Shown piece after piece: positions 36,859-49,441 of a DNA stretch of 64,000 nt. The translations under genes and the position numbers were made by a program. The DNA comes from Rhea pennata (Eukaryota > Chordata > Aves > Rheiformes > Rheidae), in NCBI RefSeq assembly GCF_028389875.1, contig NC_084663.1, positions 211,761,876 to 211,825,875 on the forward strand, written 5' to 3'. Position 1 is the stretch's first letter. The number at the start of each line of letters is the position of its first letter. The notes beneath the pieces were generated by a model. It ran no database searches and was not told where the DNA came from. It was given only the letters and a program-made list of their open reading frames with translations.

Positions 36859-37280
36859 TATAGATTCACAGAATAATTTAGTTGGAAGACATCTCTGGAG
36901 GTCTCCAGTCCAGCCTCCTCCTGCTTAAAGCAGTGCTAACTTCAAGGTTAGCTCAAGTGGTTCAGGACCTTCTCCCACTGCATTTTGAGTATCTCCCAAG
37001 CTGATGATCCCAAGACCTCTTTGTTCCGATTCCAGGACTGCACCACCCTCACTGTGAACAATTCTTTTCTTAAAGGCTAGTCAGACTTTACGCTGCTGCA
37101 CCTTGAGTCCATTGCCTCTAGTCCTTTCACCAGGCATCTCCAAGAGTGGTCTGGCTCCATCTTCTCTATAACCCCCCACAAAAAATAGTTAAAGGACATC
37201 AACAAGATTTCCCCATAGCCACCTCTTCTCCAGGCTGGACAAACCCAACTCCATCTGCCTTTCCTTGGGCTTGGTATGTA
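36859..37280 (-). mobile_element. CR1 LINE 3' fragment, antisense
   Basis: Read on the minus strand this is a CR1 3' region. On the plus strand it starts with ATAGATTCACAGAATAATTT and AGTTGGAAGACATCTCTGGA, the reverse complement of the CR1 terminus, and runs through GGTCTCCAGTCCAGCCTCCT, the AGTGCTAACTTCAAGGTTAG stretch and CCTCTTCTCCAGGCTGGACA. About 420 bp are kept, with clear substitutions, and no reverse transcriptase coding remains. A second CR1-like piece in the opposite orientation follows immediately. Confidence 0.9.
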
Positions 37281-37317
37281 GGTTATTAGGCACTGAAAAA
37301 GGAGTCTGGGGAGCTCC

Positions 37318-37425
37318 AATACTAAAAATTTTTAAGGATAGGATAGATAAATAGCTGTTGGGAATGGTCTAGGTCAGCTGAATGGCTGGATGCTGCTTCA
37401 GTTGGCATAGTTGTGCTTGGTGGTC
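37318..37425 (+). mobile_element. Possible second CR1 fragment, forward orientation
   Basis: The text GGATAGGATAGATAAATAGC, then TGTTGGGAATGGTCTAGGTC and a later TGGTGGTCTCTTGAG resemble the last part of another CR1 variant in sense orientation. It abuts the antisense CR1 just before it, so two fragments sit back to back. It is diverged and lacks a clean terminal repeat, so this is a tentative call. Confidence 0.45.
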
Positions 37426-37873
37426 TCTTGAGCATTTCTGTTTCTTTGATTTCAATACTTCGTAGCACTGATGAGCTTTCTTTGGCGCTGGGTGCATGCT
37501 GAACTGTTCAAACTGGGCTTTGAGAACTTTAGGCTTTTATACTGCTTAAAGCATTCTTAAGAAAAGTAGAGAGGGGCAATGTCTGTGTATAAGCAAATAC
37601 CTAAATATCATGTCTCTGACAGGAGATCCTACCCTAGAGCTGACTAAGCTGTCATGAATCATGTTCATAGTCCCCTGACAGATCTGGATGTGAGAGCTGC
37701 CCAGAAAATGTTGATGTTCCTCCACAGAATCCTTCCCCCAAAAAAGAGAAGTATTTCTCTATCTGCCTTAGATGTGATAAAGAGTTTACTGCTTTATTCA
37801 TCACATTCACTGCACGATTACTTTAGAACTGGGCCAACCATATCTTTGAAAGTTTTTTTTGTTTTTTCTTTTC

Positions 37874-37897
37874 TTTTTTTTTTTTTTTTTTTTTTTT
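37874..37897. repeat. Poly-T run, 24 bases
   Basis: T24 at the end of a T-rich stretch with interspersed G and C starting about 37852. Confidence 0.95.
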
Positions 37898-40106
37898 GTA
37901 AAAGTGGAGTTGCAGCCCTTTTCTAAAAGTACAGATTAACTTTCAGCCATTTCAAAAAAGCTCAGACAAACGAAGGATTCTCCTTAGTTTTAGTCTGGCT
38001 TAGTGTTAATTTCCACCAAGGCACGCAGCTGGTTAAACGCGCGAGGGAGCTGGAGAGAGCAGGAGCATTTTCTTCACGAGCGCGACAAGCCAGCAGTGAT
38101 TAATGTTGCGTACATGTGCAGAGGGGAGCTGATGCTTCTGTCGTCATCTCCTCTCGGGAAGAATGTGGGTAGTATCAAGAGGCCAGAAGGATCTCACAGA
38201 CAGGATGAGTAACATCAGATGGCTCGAGACAGTTCAACCTCGCTGGAGACTGCGTAGAACTGCCTGCTTAATTGTGATGTATTGTATAAAGAAATTATTG
38301 CAGCATAAGTGTTGCTGAAGTGTGGAATTTGCTTATCTGGCCGACTTAGAGATAAGTAGACATGAACTCAAATTCCAGATTTAACCACCCTGGAAGCCAA
38401 GATTTAGGCTCCAGGATCGCTGCTGGCGGACTGCACTGTGTTGCAGAGCTGGATTCCTCTTTCTAGCTTAATGATTCAAACGCTAGCTAGGAAATGTGTC
38501 TTTTCTTCCCCAAAACAATCCTGCCTGCATTTCAGGTTTGCAAAGGGGGTCAGACCAGCGTTGCTGGATACAGATCCCACGTTCAACAAGGAAATGGCTG
38601 CGGGTACGATCGGCGCAGCGTGCTTCCACCACACGTCTGTTGGTTGCTGCTCTTTAGGAAGAGCAGTTTAATCTTAAGGTCCATTTGTCTTTGGCCTCAC
38701 CTCTGATATCACTAGTCAGTGCCAAGTGGGGACTGTAGCAATATAGACACTTACTCACTGGTGACAAGATTTAAGAGCACCAGTTCATTTTACATAGCTG
38801 GACCAACATCCCACAGAGAGAAATAATTTTTCTTTTAGTCACTACTATTCTGGGATACATTTAAATGAGCTTTTAAACTATCATGAAGGAAGCCAGCATG
38901 ATATCTGCTCTCCCAACCTTACCAAAATGACCAGAATGGAAGTGCATATGCCACGGTTAATTTTCATTTTCCTATCAAATAAACTGTCTTTCCTGAAAAT
39001 TCCCATATACTTTTGTAAAAATGAAACGTAGCAGTTATCGGGACCTGAAAAGCTCACGAGATATTTTTGCCTGTTGTAGCATCACATGCCCAACTCTTTG
39101 CCATTTAATTGACATAAAGGATGATTTAAAGAGCAGTTCTTGCAGCGACTCCCCCCCCACTTTCTGATTCCACACTCCTGAAGCCGTTACTGCTGCTGGA
39201 AGAAGCACTTAGAAACTGTATAGGAAATTAGGACTTGATGATAGAACTGAATTATTATTATATCAGAAAAAGATATTTAGAAACACAGGGGTAAATTGCA
39301 GCAGGAAATAATTAAAGACAAGCCTTGCGAATTAGAAACACCAAAGAAACAATATAATTTTATTTCTTCTGGGTAGTTAAGAGGTGTAACTTATGCTTTT
39401 ATTTATTCGAAGGGTCTGATATAGACTTTACTGCAGCCTCTGAAAACCCCCATAGATATCAGCGGTGTTAGATCAGGTCCTAGGTGTATGTTGGTAACTA
39501 ACTGTTTTTGAAAAATACTCAGAGTGCCAGCTTGGTATAAATCCCAGTACTCCTGGTTAAACACACTGCAACGTGTGTATATATTTCTCGTATATATTTC
39601 TGCTTCTTATTAAATCAGAAAGCTATCGTGACAATCAAGCCGCATGCTCCAGAATTTCATCAGCTTTTTCCAAATATTTTCTCTTCAAAGCTTCTTTACA
39701 ATAGCTAAGGGAGCCTTAATCAAATGGTAATTATTTCTGTGGATTTTCCTTGCTCCCTTTGGTTGCTCATCTTTCTAATGAGGTCTATACATGCTTCTAG
39801 GAGCCTTTCCAGGTGCTCCTAAATGGTTCTGAACCTCTGCACTGCAAGGATTTTTACTCAGTCTTTTTTGAATTCCCCCAAATCAGCTTGACCCGAATCA
39901 CTGGCCCAAAATACAATTCAATATATCAATGCAATTAGCAGTGCCAGAATTACTGTGTAATCTTAGCATTACAAATTATTTGTTAAAAACCCATCTGATA
40001 ATCCACGGTGAGTTTTCTTTTTATTACCACATTTTGCTGAGTAATTTCCTCTCTGGCTTCATGTAGTCTATTGTTAATATTGTTACTGTGGTTGCAGCAA
40101 CATCAT

Positions 40107-40138
40107 CATTTTCTTTTCTTTCTTTCTTTTTTTTTTTA
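40107..40138. repeat. TTTC-rich simple repeat
   Basis: CTTTT and CTTT units leading into a run of nine T. Confidence 0.75.
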
Positions 40139-41630
40139 ATTAAATAGTACATTATGAAGTACTTCCAGTAAATGAGTATATCCTTCAGACATACTTCTTT
40201 TGCAAATTATGTAGGCAAAAATATGATACTCAGACTCTGGAGAGTTCAGAATAGAGATTTTTAAAAAATCATTCCTCAGAATAAATAAATAAAAAAGGAA
40301 TGTGCTATGTACTCTATTTTCTTAAGCTTGTCTCGTGCATTTTGAGTAAGAGACGACAAGAATAAATTAGAATTACTAGGTCAAGTTCAGGCATCTGCTG
40401 GCTGTCATCCTTCACTTGGCTCCTATCAGCTGTAACCTTAATATTAACAAGATGTTTCAGCTTGAAATAAAAATTAGGCAGAAGCCTCAACACTAAAGAT
40501 CCAACATCAACTGCACATGATAGCAAACAGCACTGGAAAACTACCAAATGAAGCTGGTTCAGAAGTAGATTTTCACTAATTGAAACTGTTGCAGGTCCTG
40601 GAAATTTCTTCACTCTCCTTTCTCAGGTAGCATTTTGCAAGCAATACCCCATTTGATAGTACCTCATGATTGCTTGGATTTTGCAACTCACTGAAGTCAC
40701 CTTTATAAAAACATTAGAGGTGAGATGGTAACCTGAAATGTGAAGGTCAGGGCAAGCAATGTGCCTTCTGGCTCTCCAAACATTAAGATACTAATATTTT
40801 TATGAAGAATATTAGTCCTAAAGTGGACAGTTTAACTGCATCAGTATCCCAAATGCTACATTCTCCGGTGAAAAATGGCTTTCTAGAAGACTGTTACATC
40901 TTACTCACTTGTGATCCAGCTTTCTAACCACAGCCATTCTTGATGATGGATTCCTAGTCCCTCCTATATTCTGTCCTCTCTTCCTTTTTGTCATTTCTGG
41001 ACATTATCCCTGGGATGCTTTCTGAGAGTGAAAAGGTGAAGTACGACCTTCACAAGAGTCTCAGAGAAATGTTTACCCTGATGGGATGGGAAATTGGTGG
41101 GATTCAAGGTAATAGAACCTGAATCTCTCTCCAAGGTCAACCAAACTCTGTCCAGGGAGTCATAAAACTTCTCAAACCCAGAAACAAGGGGATGTCACCC
41201 TGTCTCAGGCAGGATTCAACCCACCCAAGAGCCAAACCTCCCTCTGGAAGCACCGAGCTCACCCCAGGGGCTGCTAAGGGACCCAGCAGTGCCAGTGCTC
41301 CCAGTTTAGGTGGGATTCTTACGTGGCGGTGGGACCTTACGTGGGATAGTCTGGGCCTAGTAATTCAATTGCTGTACTAGTGATCAGAGGTAGTGCCTTG
41401 ATTTTGCTTAGTGCAGGAATTCCCATTCATTTCTGGGGTGGGCATACCTTTTCCCTGGCATGTTTGTCTCTAGAGAAAAAGAAGTCTTCCCATTTTCCTT
41501 TTTTCTCCATAGAGGACGCATTTTCTTTATTACTGTAACGTGTGTCTGTCAGGACTCTGACATAAACCCTTTCACAATGTTAATCTGCTACAAAGATCTA
41601 CAGTTCAATATAGGTTAATGTATAGGTTTT

Positions 41631-41650
41631 ATATTATTATTATTATTATT
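41631..41650. repeat. ATT trinucleotide microsatellite
   Basis: Six to seven ATT units followed by GTGATGATGG. Confidence 0.85.
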
Positions 41651-43700
41651 GTGATGATGGTGAAGTCATCAAACAACCAAAATAAAAAAATGGCCCAAAC
41701 TGAGTAAACTCTTAATCGCAGGGATCATAGAATAGGATATTGATGGAGAGGGGAGGTGGCGACACCATTAACAAGTAAGAACTTATTGTTCTTTTCAATG
41801 ACACTGTTAATTTTTGTCCTTCCCTCAGCCACTTTAAACTGCCTTGTCATGGAGAATATTTTACAGAAAATAATTGCACTGAGCAGTGTTACTGGCAAGC
41901 TGCCAAATATTCTGGAAGTAAATCTGTGCTTTCCTTTTTGTCTTTTTTTTTCTTAATATTATTCTGTGTCATAAATTACTTTCTTCTTTTGGTGCCAAAC
42001 ACCCTAGAGGGAATGCAGACAGGTGCGGTTGCAAACAAGCCGTGGATCCTCTTAATGGCAACACTTGATTTCCAACCCTTAGCCTCTTCCCCCTTTCCTG
42101 CTCCATCTGCGTAGGGACCGCGCCAGGCTGAAGCGAGCAGGATATCCCAGGGTGCCATCACAGCCCTTCGAAGAGCTCCCCCAGTTTTCCTCGCGTAGGG
42201 AAAAGGGCTTTCTCCTCGCTTCAGCATTTCTAGGTGTTCATGTCTATGTTTCTTGGACCGCCACCTCTCCTTGTAGGTCCACCACGCGATGTCTTCGTTC
42301 GTATCGGGTCTAGTCTCCTCCAGTGGGAGCTGGTTTTGCTTTCTTCTGCGAAGATGTTTCTCCACCAGCAAGCGGCACAAAGCGGTAGCAAAGAGCATGT
42401 TATTACTGTGGCTTACTCATGCCCAGAGGTGCGTGCCGGGGTCCCAAAAAGCTCCTGCCATGAGAGTTTGCTCATTAAAATCTCAGTGCTTTCTGAGGGT
42501 CTTTTGATTAAGTGTAAGATTGTGCTGTTTTATTCAATCCAGGGCAATGGCTGAAAATGCAACGCTGCCCTAATTCTGCAAAGTTGTCACTGTTTCTTGG
42601 AACTGTCCCTAAAAACTTTAATTTTACACAGTAAGGCATTGCTGTGTTTTGTCCCTGCCAACACAGACAGTTTTGAATCATGTGTATAAAGAGAAAATGC
42701 TAAATTACTAATTTCTATCCAGCGTTCCTGTAGATTAAACATTTGATAAACACACCTGTGTTGTGGCCCAGTGAAAAGATAGATCTTTGCCACATCCGCC
42801 TGCATTACACGAAGACATTTGGCGAGCGGACGTGCTGCGGGAGCCAGCGCAGGGCTGCTTTTGGGTAGGCACCGGGCTGCAGTTCGACCCATTTAATCCA
42901 AGCCTCTGCCACGGACAGGGCTTGGCTGTGTCACTTCATATCTCTTCCTTTTTTTCATCTTAATTTCCTCTTATGAAATGAGGATATTATTTTTTTTCCT
43001 AGCCCCCTCTTTACGTTTTTCTGATCGTATATACGAATAACAGCAAACAAAACAAGTGTACTCAACCTCTATTCCTTATATTAAGTGAATTCTCAGTGCA
43101 AAAAAAGATTAAAATGTTGGCTTAGGCAGTGCATCAAAAATGCACTGAAATCGTTTGGTGGAGAGGAGAAAAAAAAAGCTGTTTTTCGTTATCATTGCTG
43201 CTGCTGTTATTTAGAACCGAGTCGTGTGACTGCGAATGGAGAGTGTCAAATAAACAGTGTCGCCGGGGCCATTACACAAAAAGCTCTCCTGGAGATCACA
43301 AGAGCTTCCAGGGTCCTCTAATGGTTGCGGACGCCCGGGGCACTTGCTGAAAACAGAGCACGAAAGGCTCTTCCCGGGAGCCTGGAGCAACCAAGCAGTG
43401 GCTTTTTCTTTTTCTTTTTTTGCTTTTGCTTTTTTTCACCCCCCTTGTAGGCGAGACCTTTTCATGCCAAGCAGTGCGAGTTGGCAGCGAGCGCAGCCCT
43501 CTTCTCGTTGCTGCATTTAATGACCTCCAAAGCGCTACTGGGCCTCCCACGACCAACTTCAGAAGTGGCAAACTCCGGGAAGAATTGCTCCATCCAAACA
43601 ACAGCTTTACACCGCGTTGGAAAGCATGCGCTTTGATTCCTGACCTGGTTTGCTCGCTTTGCAGTGGAGAAGATTTAAAAAAAAAAAGTGGTTTTTTTTA

Positions 43701-43718
43701 ATTTAATTTAAATTAAAT
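43701..43718. repeat. Perfect 18-bp AT palindrome
   Basis: ATTTAATTTAAATTAAAT equals its own reverse complement. It lies inside an AT-only stretch bracketed by T8 and A-rich runs, next to a CpG-richer region. Confidence 0.9.
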
Positions 43719-44829
43719 ACACTTTAAAAAAAATCTAATCATAAACTTTAAAAATGTGAAATTATGGCAACCAAGACTCAGGTTTAAATGCAGAAGAATC
43801 AGCTTCTCAGAGCTTTTCCAAGCCATCGTGCCAAAGTTTAAAGGAAATCCAAAGCAGTTTTGCCCAGTAGGCTGAGGTCCCTGGGCAAGCACCTAGAACC
43901 AGTGTGTGGAGGTGCTAAATCAGCTTCTGACAGCAATTGCTGCTTCTGCAGGTGGAAAGGGAGATTTTTTTCCCCATCACTCAAGTAGAGCCATTCAATG
44001 AGTACGGGCAGAAGGGGAAAATGCGCCAGCAGTCAGAAAGCAGGGCAGGAGGCGATAAAAAACGTCGGCCAGACATTACAAACGTAGCGCCAGGATGCAT
44101 TTTTTGGGGTGCCCCCCCCAAAATGTTTGACCTAGGGTAGGAAAACCATCAGAAATCCCACCCAAAATCTTCCTGATTTGGGTCAGCTGAGAGTCAGTGG
44201 CTGCAGATGGGGTGGTGAGAACATCTGGGAACTATTTTAGCCAGCTTTGCCACTGAAGAACCAGCGTAGTTGAGCGTTTTTGGAAATGCTCCTTCGTTTC
44301 AGCTCTCCAGCTAACACTGTCTTTGTTAACACCAACCGACTTCCAACGCAAGACTTACTTCCTTCTCTACATCTCCAGCAGGTTCAAGTAGTTTTATTAC
44401 CCTCCATTTGGGAGGAGGGGAGTGAAATTATAACTGAATTTCAGTTTGCATTTAAAGGCAGCTTGATGTGAATTCCAAATAAACGAAAAACAAAATGAAA
44501 CACAGAAAAAAAAATCCAGCAATCATTTACTGAATAAGAAATCTGTTGTTCACCGTTTTCTCTTCATAAAAAATGTAAAAAGGAGCTGAATAAATACATG
44601 CTAAACTATATAATTGCTGGAATAAATATGTATAGATATAGGATATTCTTTGATTTAGCATAAAGAAGAGCCAAATTATATCAATCAGTGAGAATCAACC
44701 AGTTTTAAACAAAAGTGACTGAAAAGCACAAATGCAAAACAAGATTAAAACTGATTATTTAAATCAAGATTCTCTGTTTGCTAGTTTAAACTGTGATTAC
44801 AATTTAAACCAAGCTACCCTGCCACGAAT

Positions 44830-45400
44830 AGGTTAAGGACAACGATTTCTTCCTCCATAGTGTGTGGATTTTACAGCCGGCGGAGCGTTGCGCCGCTTGT
44901 AGGGATCTTGGACATACTGAGCCTCCGTTTACAGCTGCGCTTCTCGTTCTGGTCTGCTTTGCTTTAGGCGTTAGCAATGTGCAAGTTAAATTCTTCGCCT
45001 GGAAGAGTGAGAACCTGAGAAGCCTCAAAAACACACTGAAACGCTCTTTCCGGAGAGCCTGGCAAGGGAAATTGAGCTGACGCTCAACGGCGAAGCACGG
45101 GGGGCTGGAAGAGCAGCCGTAGACTCGGGCTGGAGTATCGCCGGATACGAACCCTTCTCTCCCGGTTCAGATAATTGCAATTCCCACTTCACAAGGTTCC
45201 CTTTGCACCTGCAGCTGGAACGGGGCATGTCATCTCCCGCGTTAAGTGGCTCTGCTGCGTCGCCGTGCTCCGCCGAGCATCTATTAATGCTCCACCCGAG
45301 AGGTGTCCGCAGCTCGGCGGCGGGTGAAATGATTAAAGCCAGCAAAGCACTTGATCGCTCAGAGCGAAAGGTGTTACGTAAACACACCCCACCGGCTTTA
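44830..45400. promoter_or_regulatory. CpG island-like block inside TENM4 intron
   Basis: By hand I count about 41 CpG dinucleotides in 44821-45400 with base composition slightly above 50% GC, so observed/expected CpG is close to 1, whereas most of the window is strongly CpG-depleted. This meets common island criteria. No exon, TATA box or initiator is obvious, so it could be an alternative internal promoter, an unmethylated enhancer, or a remnant. The antisense open frame at 45025-45558 is explained by the low stop-codon density of GC-rich DNA. Confidence 0.55.
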
Positions 45401-45777
45401 TTAACACTCAGCAAAGCAAACTTTTCTTGTAGCCAGGTCTCCTCTTCCTCACCATTTAATACAGTGCATTCCCTATGGGAGAGAGGATGGGTAGAGGATA
45501 GGGTGTCAACTCCAGGCAGAAGAGCAGAAAACTTGGTATGGGAGGCAGCAGTCTGCAAACAGGACGATGGGGAACAGGGTTAGAGAAATGCTGCCCACTG
45601 GAGCTATTCGGAAAATAGATCCTTCCAAAGAAACTGGGCTTCTGGCTTTAAGCATGAGTTTGCTTAAGTTACTAAAGACACAGTTATTTATGTGTTTGCA
45701 AAGTGTTGAATTAGTTTTGCTTGGCACCCGCTCAGTCAACTAGATAGAAGATGACATCGACATTTATGCATACAGAA

Positions 45778-45812
45778 TATATAAATATATATATATATAT
45801 ACATATATATAT
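45778..45812. repeat. AT dinucleotide microsatellite
   Basis: An interrupted (AT)n tract about 35 bp long. It lies between the two CpG-rich blocks and is likely polymorphic. Confidence 0.9.
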
Positions 45813-46649
45813 GAAACTGTATACCTAACTCATGCTTTTTGTGGCCCACAGTAGGGGAATAAACCTGCCCTCCTGATCCCTTCCCCAAGCTCAAGGTCTC
45901 CCCACCACATCCGAACATTTTTGGCTGTTCACTGTCATTAAGGAGGGTTCAGGATCCCGCAGCCTGATCCTCGGGGGCAATTCTTGATATTTCTTCTGCA
46001 TGGGACCCCTTCCTCTGGTGTGATGCATGTCCTAAAATCATGACAGATTTATATTTTTTGGTCGTTTGCCTTCTGCCGGGACTCTGAATGGAGAAATCAA
46101 AAAGCAGAGATCCACTCAGAAAAACTCCATGGCTCCTATTAAGGCCGAACAGAATATTTTCATAACTGCCTTTGATGGGGGGGGTCATGTATGTTTGTGT
46201 AGGCTTATCTCCTTCCATGTGAGCTGATAGCAAATAGGCTGATTCCCAGGTGAATTTTGGACTATTGAGCCTCTTCCTGCTCCTGTTAGTCAGTAAACAG
46301 TCATTGGGATTTGTGTGAATTGAAGCAGAGCCCTGGTGAGCCATCAGCAGACTGTGCTACCCCTTTCTTCTTTGCGAATAAGGCAAGTCTTTATCTGGTC
46401 GTAAATTGGCAATGTTTTGGCAGGAAAAAAAAAGAGATTTCTACATTAATTATTGGAGATGCAGGTTTCTGGAGATGAAAGAGGTGCTGCAGGTATTGGG
46501 TTTCAGCCTGATGCTTTTCAACATTTTATTGGTTATCTAGAGGAAAAATTAAAATCATGGCTTCTAAAGCATGTGGAAATTAAAACTCGATAGAGCAATA
46601 AAAAAAAGTAGATAAAAGCTGTAAGGACAGAGCCTAAACAGACACACAA

Positions 46650-46920
46650 CCCGATACAGGCGGCTGCAGTGCTCCCCAGCTGTACAGGATAAGGAGTGCG
46701 AAGCTACTGAGCGCGGCGGGGTGAGAGCCCGGAGGTACGAGCTCTGTGAAGGCGCGCAGGGTCAGAGGAAGCAAGGCTTTCAACAGCACCTCTGCGTGAT
46801 GCGCTCGGTGCCTTTCAGCTCAAGGCTGGATGTCTTGCTGGAAGGCAAACCAAAGGAACGGGGGCAGCTGGGCGAAAGGCGCTGCGATACAGAAAAAGTT
46901 CGAACTAAATGAGGCAACGG
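46650..46920. promoter_or_regulatory. Second CpG-rich block
   Basis: About 19 CpGs by hand count in 46621-46920, including GCGCGGCGGG near 46711 and GGCGCGCAGG near 46751, with GC well above the neighbourhood. It is too short for a formal island by the strict length rule. It lies 1.3 kb after the larger CpG block, and an AT repeat separates them. Function unknown. Confidence 0.4.
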
Positions 46921-47984
46921 TCCCTTCTCTCTGTAAACTGCCGGCCTATGCAAAAGAACATTTTCCCAAGGTATATATGAGAAGGGACCAGCGTTTTTTT
47001 ACTAGGGGGATATTTCAGCACTTCTGAACAAAGCTTTATTTGGAAACTTTTAAGAAAAAGCACAATCCTGACTCGGAAACGAGTGTAGGCTCCGATCATT
47101 TTTATCACGCTTGGTAAAATTGAAGGCCTCTGTTCTTAGCATCAGACTGTGGTTGGTCCCATGTAAGCACACAAGGTAAGGGAAAATATCAAGAAGCATT
47201 TCCAAAGACATCCGAGCACTATTACCGTCAAGCCGTAGCCTAGTGGAATCATGTTCCTATAGACTGTGATGAACTGAGCCCTTAACCTTCTCTTAGTTAA
47301 ATTAAAAACATTGAGCTTCTGGAGGCTCTCACTGTATGTTTTCTAAGCCTTTAATGGTCTCATGAGCCATGTCTCATTTACCAACATCCTTCCTGAAGTG
47401 GATTTAGTTAATTCATTTGTTGGCTTTGTCTAAAGATCTTGCAAATACTTTTGCATCCTTCAGGAGAAGAAAGTCCAGGCATGGTGAAGATGGGGGAGAT
47501 ATCAACACCCCTTTCTCATCCCCACACACAGAGAGCTGCTAGATTCTGCAGAGCGATTGCTCGGATGTTTTCCTGCAGAAACTACTATAAAAAATCTCTC
47601 CCAGCGCTGCTCCACAGATTGATGTCTTATCGATGGTGGCATGTGGGGGTTGAGAGGATAGGAGGGACAGATGGTCCATAAGGTTCCTTTGAGCTACAGC
47701 CAGACTCAAAGAAGAAAAAGGAAGATTGCTAAATTTCTGGAAGAGTTTATTTCCTCCTTGGACTTGAACAGAGTGTTGAAATTCATCCAACAGACTCTTT
47801 AAAGCCTTTTGGATTCTAAGAAGAAGACATAGATCTACAGCCTCGTTATTGCTTATTCGGCTGTAAAACAAGGACTGCAAGGAAGGAGAGAGAAAATAGA
47901 GTTTACTTCCTTCCTATGTATATGAGCCCATCTCCAACTGGAAATTTACTGATATAGCTGTTCTGAAATAATCATTTCTTCATC

Positions 47985-48012
47985 TTTTTTTTTTTTTTTT
48001 TTTTTTTTTTTT
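47985..48012. repeat. Poly-T run, 28 bases
   Basis: A T28 homopolymer in intron sequence without an associated recognisable element. Confidence 0.95.
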
Positions 48013-49415
48013 GGCATACATATCTGTCTGGTCAGTCTGATTCCACAGAGAGTTGCTTCAGAATGAATTATTTCCAAATAATCTTCCTGGAATAATTATT
48101 CTGGTACATTTCCAAGTCTAGATAAGCCTGTGAATAGGATTCCAGAGAAAGATGAAAGAAAGCAAGAATTAAGCAGAATCTTTATTTATGTTTTCTGAAA
48201 CACACAAAGATACCTTCCACTTGTAAAAATGCTTTCTAAAAATTAGTGGCTCTGTTTTCCAATATTTTGAAGTGGAAGTGATGGGAGTTACAGGAAATTC
48301 AGAAGATCACTAGTGGGGAAAACTTCAAGCATATGATCATGTTAGGAAAGCTGGTGTAGAAACACCAAGCGACAGAGTTTGTCTAAGTCCCATGCAACCA
48401 TAGAGGGAGTTAGGAAGCAGTCAGTAATTCTCTCCATCGTGACATATCATAAACCTTCTGAGAAGTCACACCAGGCAATGGAGACGCCAACCCATTTTGG
48501 CAAGAGAGAGAAGAAAAGGCGATCATGGTTTGTCCCTATCATGCTAAAGGGTGTTTCCTGGGGGCTGGATATTCGCTGTGCCCCGTGAAAGTGGTACCAT
48601 GAATTCTCTCTCCTCCACAGCAGAGGAGTCCTCAGCACGAGGCCCTCCTGGCCACGCTAGCCCTCATGCCAAGCCCCGAACGAAAGACCTGACCTTACAC
48701 CCAGGTGATTTCCCATATAGCAACTGCATGAAAGGTTTCAGAGTTGGGGTTTTTACAGCATCCATTTTGCATGATTTCAGAAAAAAAAATCTGTTGCATG
48801 ATTCAAACTTATCCAGTTTCTTCTCAACATTTACAGTTTCTATCACACAGATTGTGCATTCAGTATCTTTACTCAAACAACTCTATTTCCTCCCTCCCTT
48901 TCTTCACCTTTATTTCTTCCTGATGAGCAATTCAAACAGCAAACTGTTTCTCTCCTTCACTCCCATCAGTGACTCCATTCAAAGTTCTGCCCATGTTCTT
49001 ATTTTCTTGGCAGAGCTATATTCAGTGAACACATTTGTTTCTCTAGCTAGAAAACAAAAATATCTGCAAGCAAACTCATTTCCCTTCTGAACGAACTGCT
49101 TAGGAGAGCAGCGCTGGGAGGGGGAGGAAAGTGCTTTGTCAAGTGTTAGAGGAACAGAAGAGACATCTTCTCCCTCCTGATTTCTCCCCCTTTATTATTA
49201 CTGGGACAACTCTGTTAGTCTCTCACTTCCTTAGGGACTAGAAACATCTTGAAAAGATCTTTTAATGCAGGCAGATAAACTCACTGCAGAGCTGCATCAA
49301 AAAGGGAAAAATTATTTGCTGGTAATGATGTTTATCGCACTCCTTCCTCCTTTCCCAATCCTACGAAGGAAGTTATCTCTCATATAAAGGGCAAGCCTCA
49401 TGTTTTTTGTTTTCG

Positions 49416-49441
49416 TTTTTTTTTTTTTTTTTTTTTTTTTT
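49416..49441. repeat. Poly-T run, 26 bases
   Basis: T26 preceded by a TTTTTTGTTTTCG lead, suggesting growth by slippage from a T-rich seed. Confidence 0.95.

Noticed and set aside
41976..42398. 140-codon antisense frame
   Set aside because: Composition follows a GC-richer patch; no similarity to a known family and no gene context.
45025..45558. 177-codon antisense frame
   Set aside because: It coincides with the CpG-rich block, where stop codons are naturally sparse; no domain features.
48551..49090. 179-codon forward frame, with an acceptor-like CTCCTCCACAG near 48618 and a donor-like AGGTGATT near 48702
   Set aside because: The implied short exon peptide does not resemble any part of teneurin-4 I know, and the frame's second half is low-complexity Phe/Ser/Leu from pyrimidine-rich DNA.
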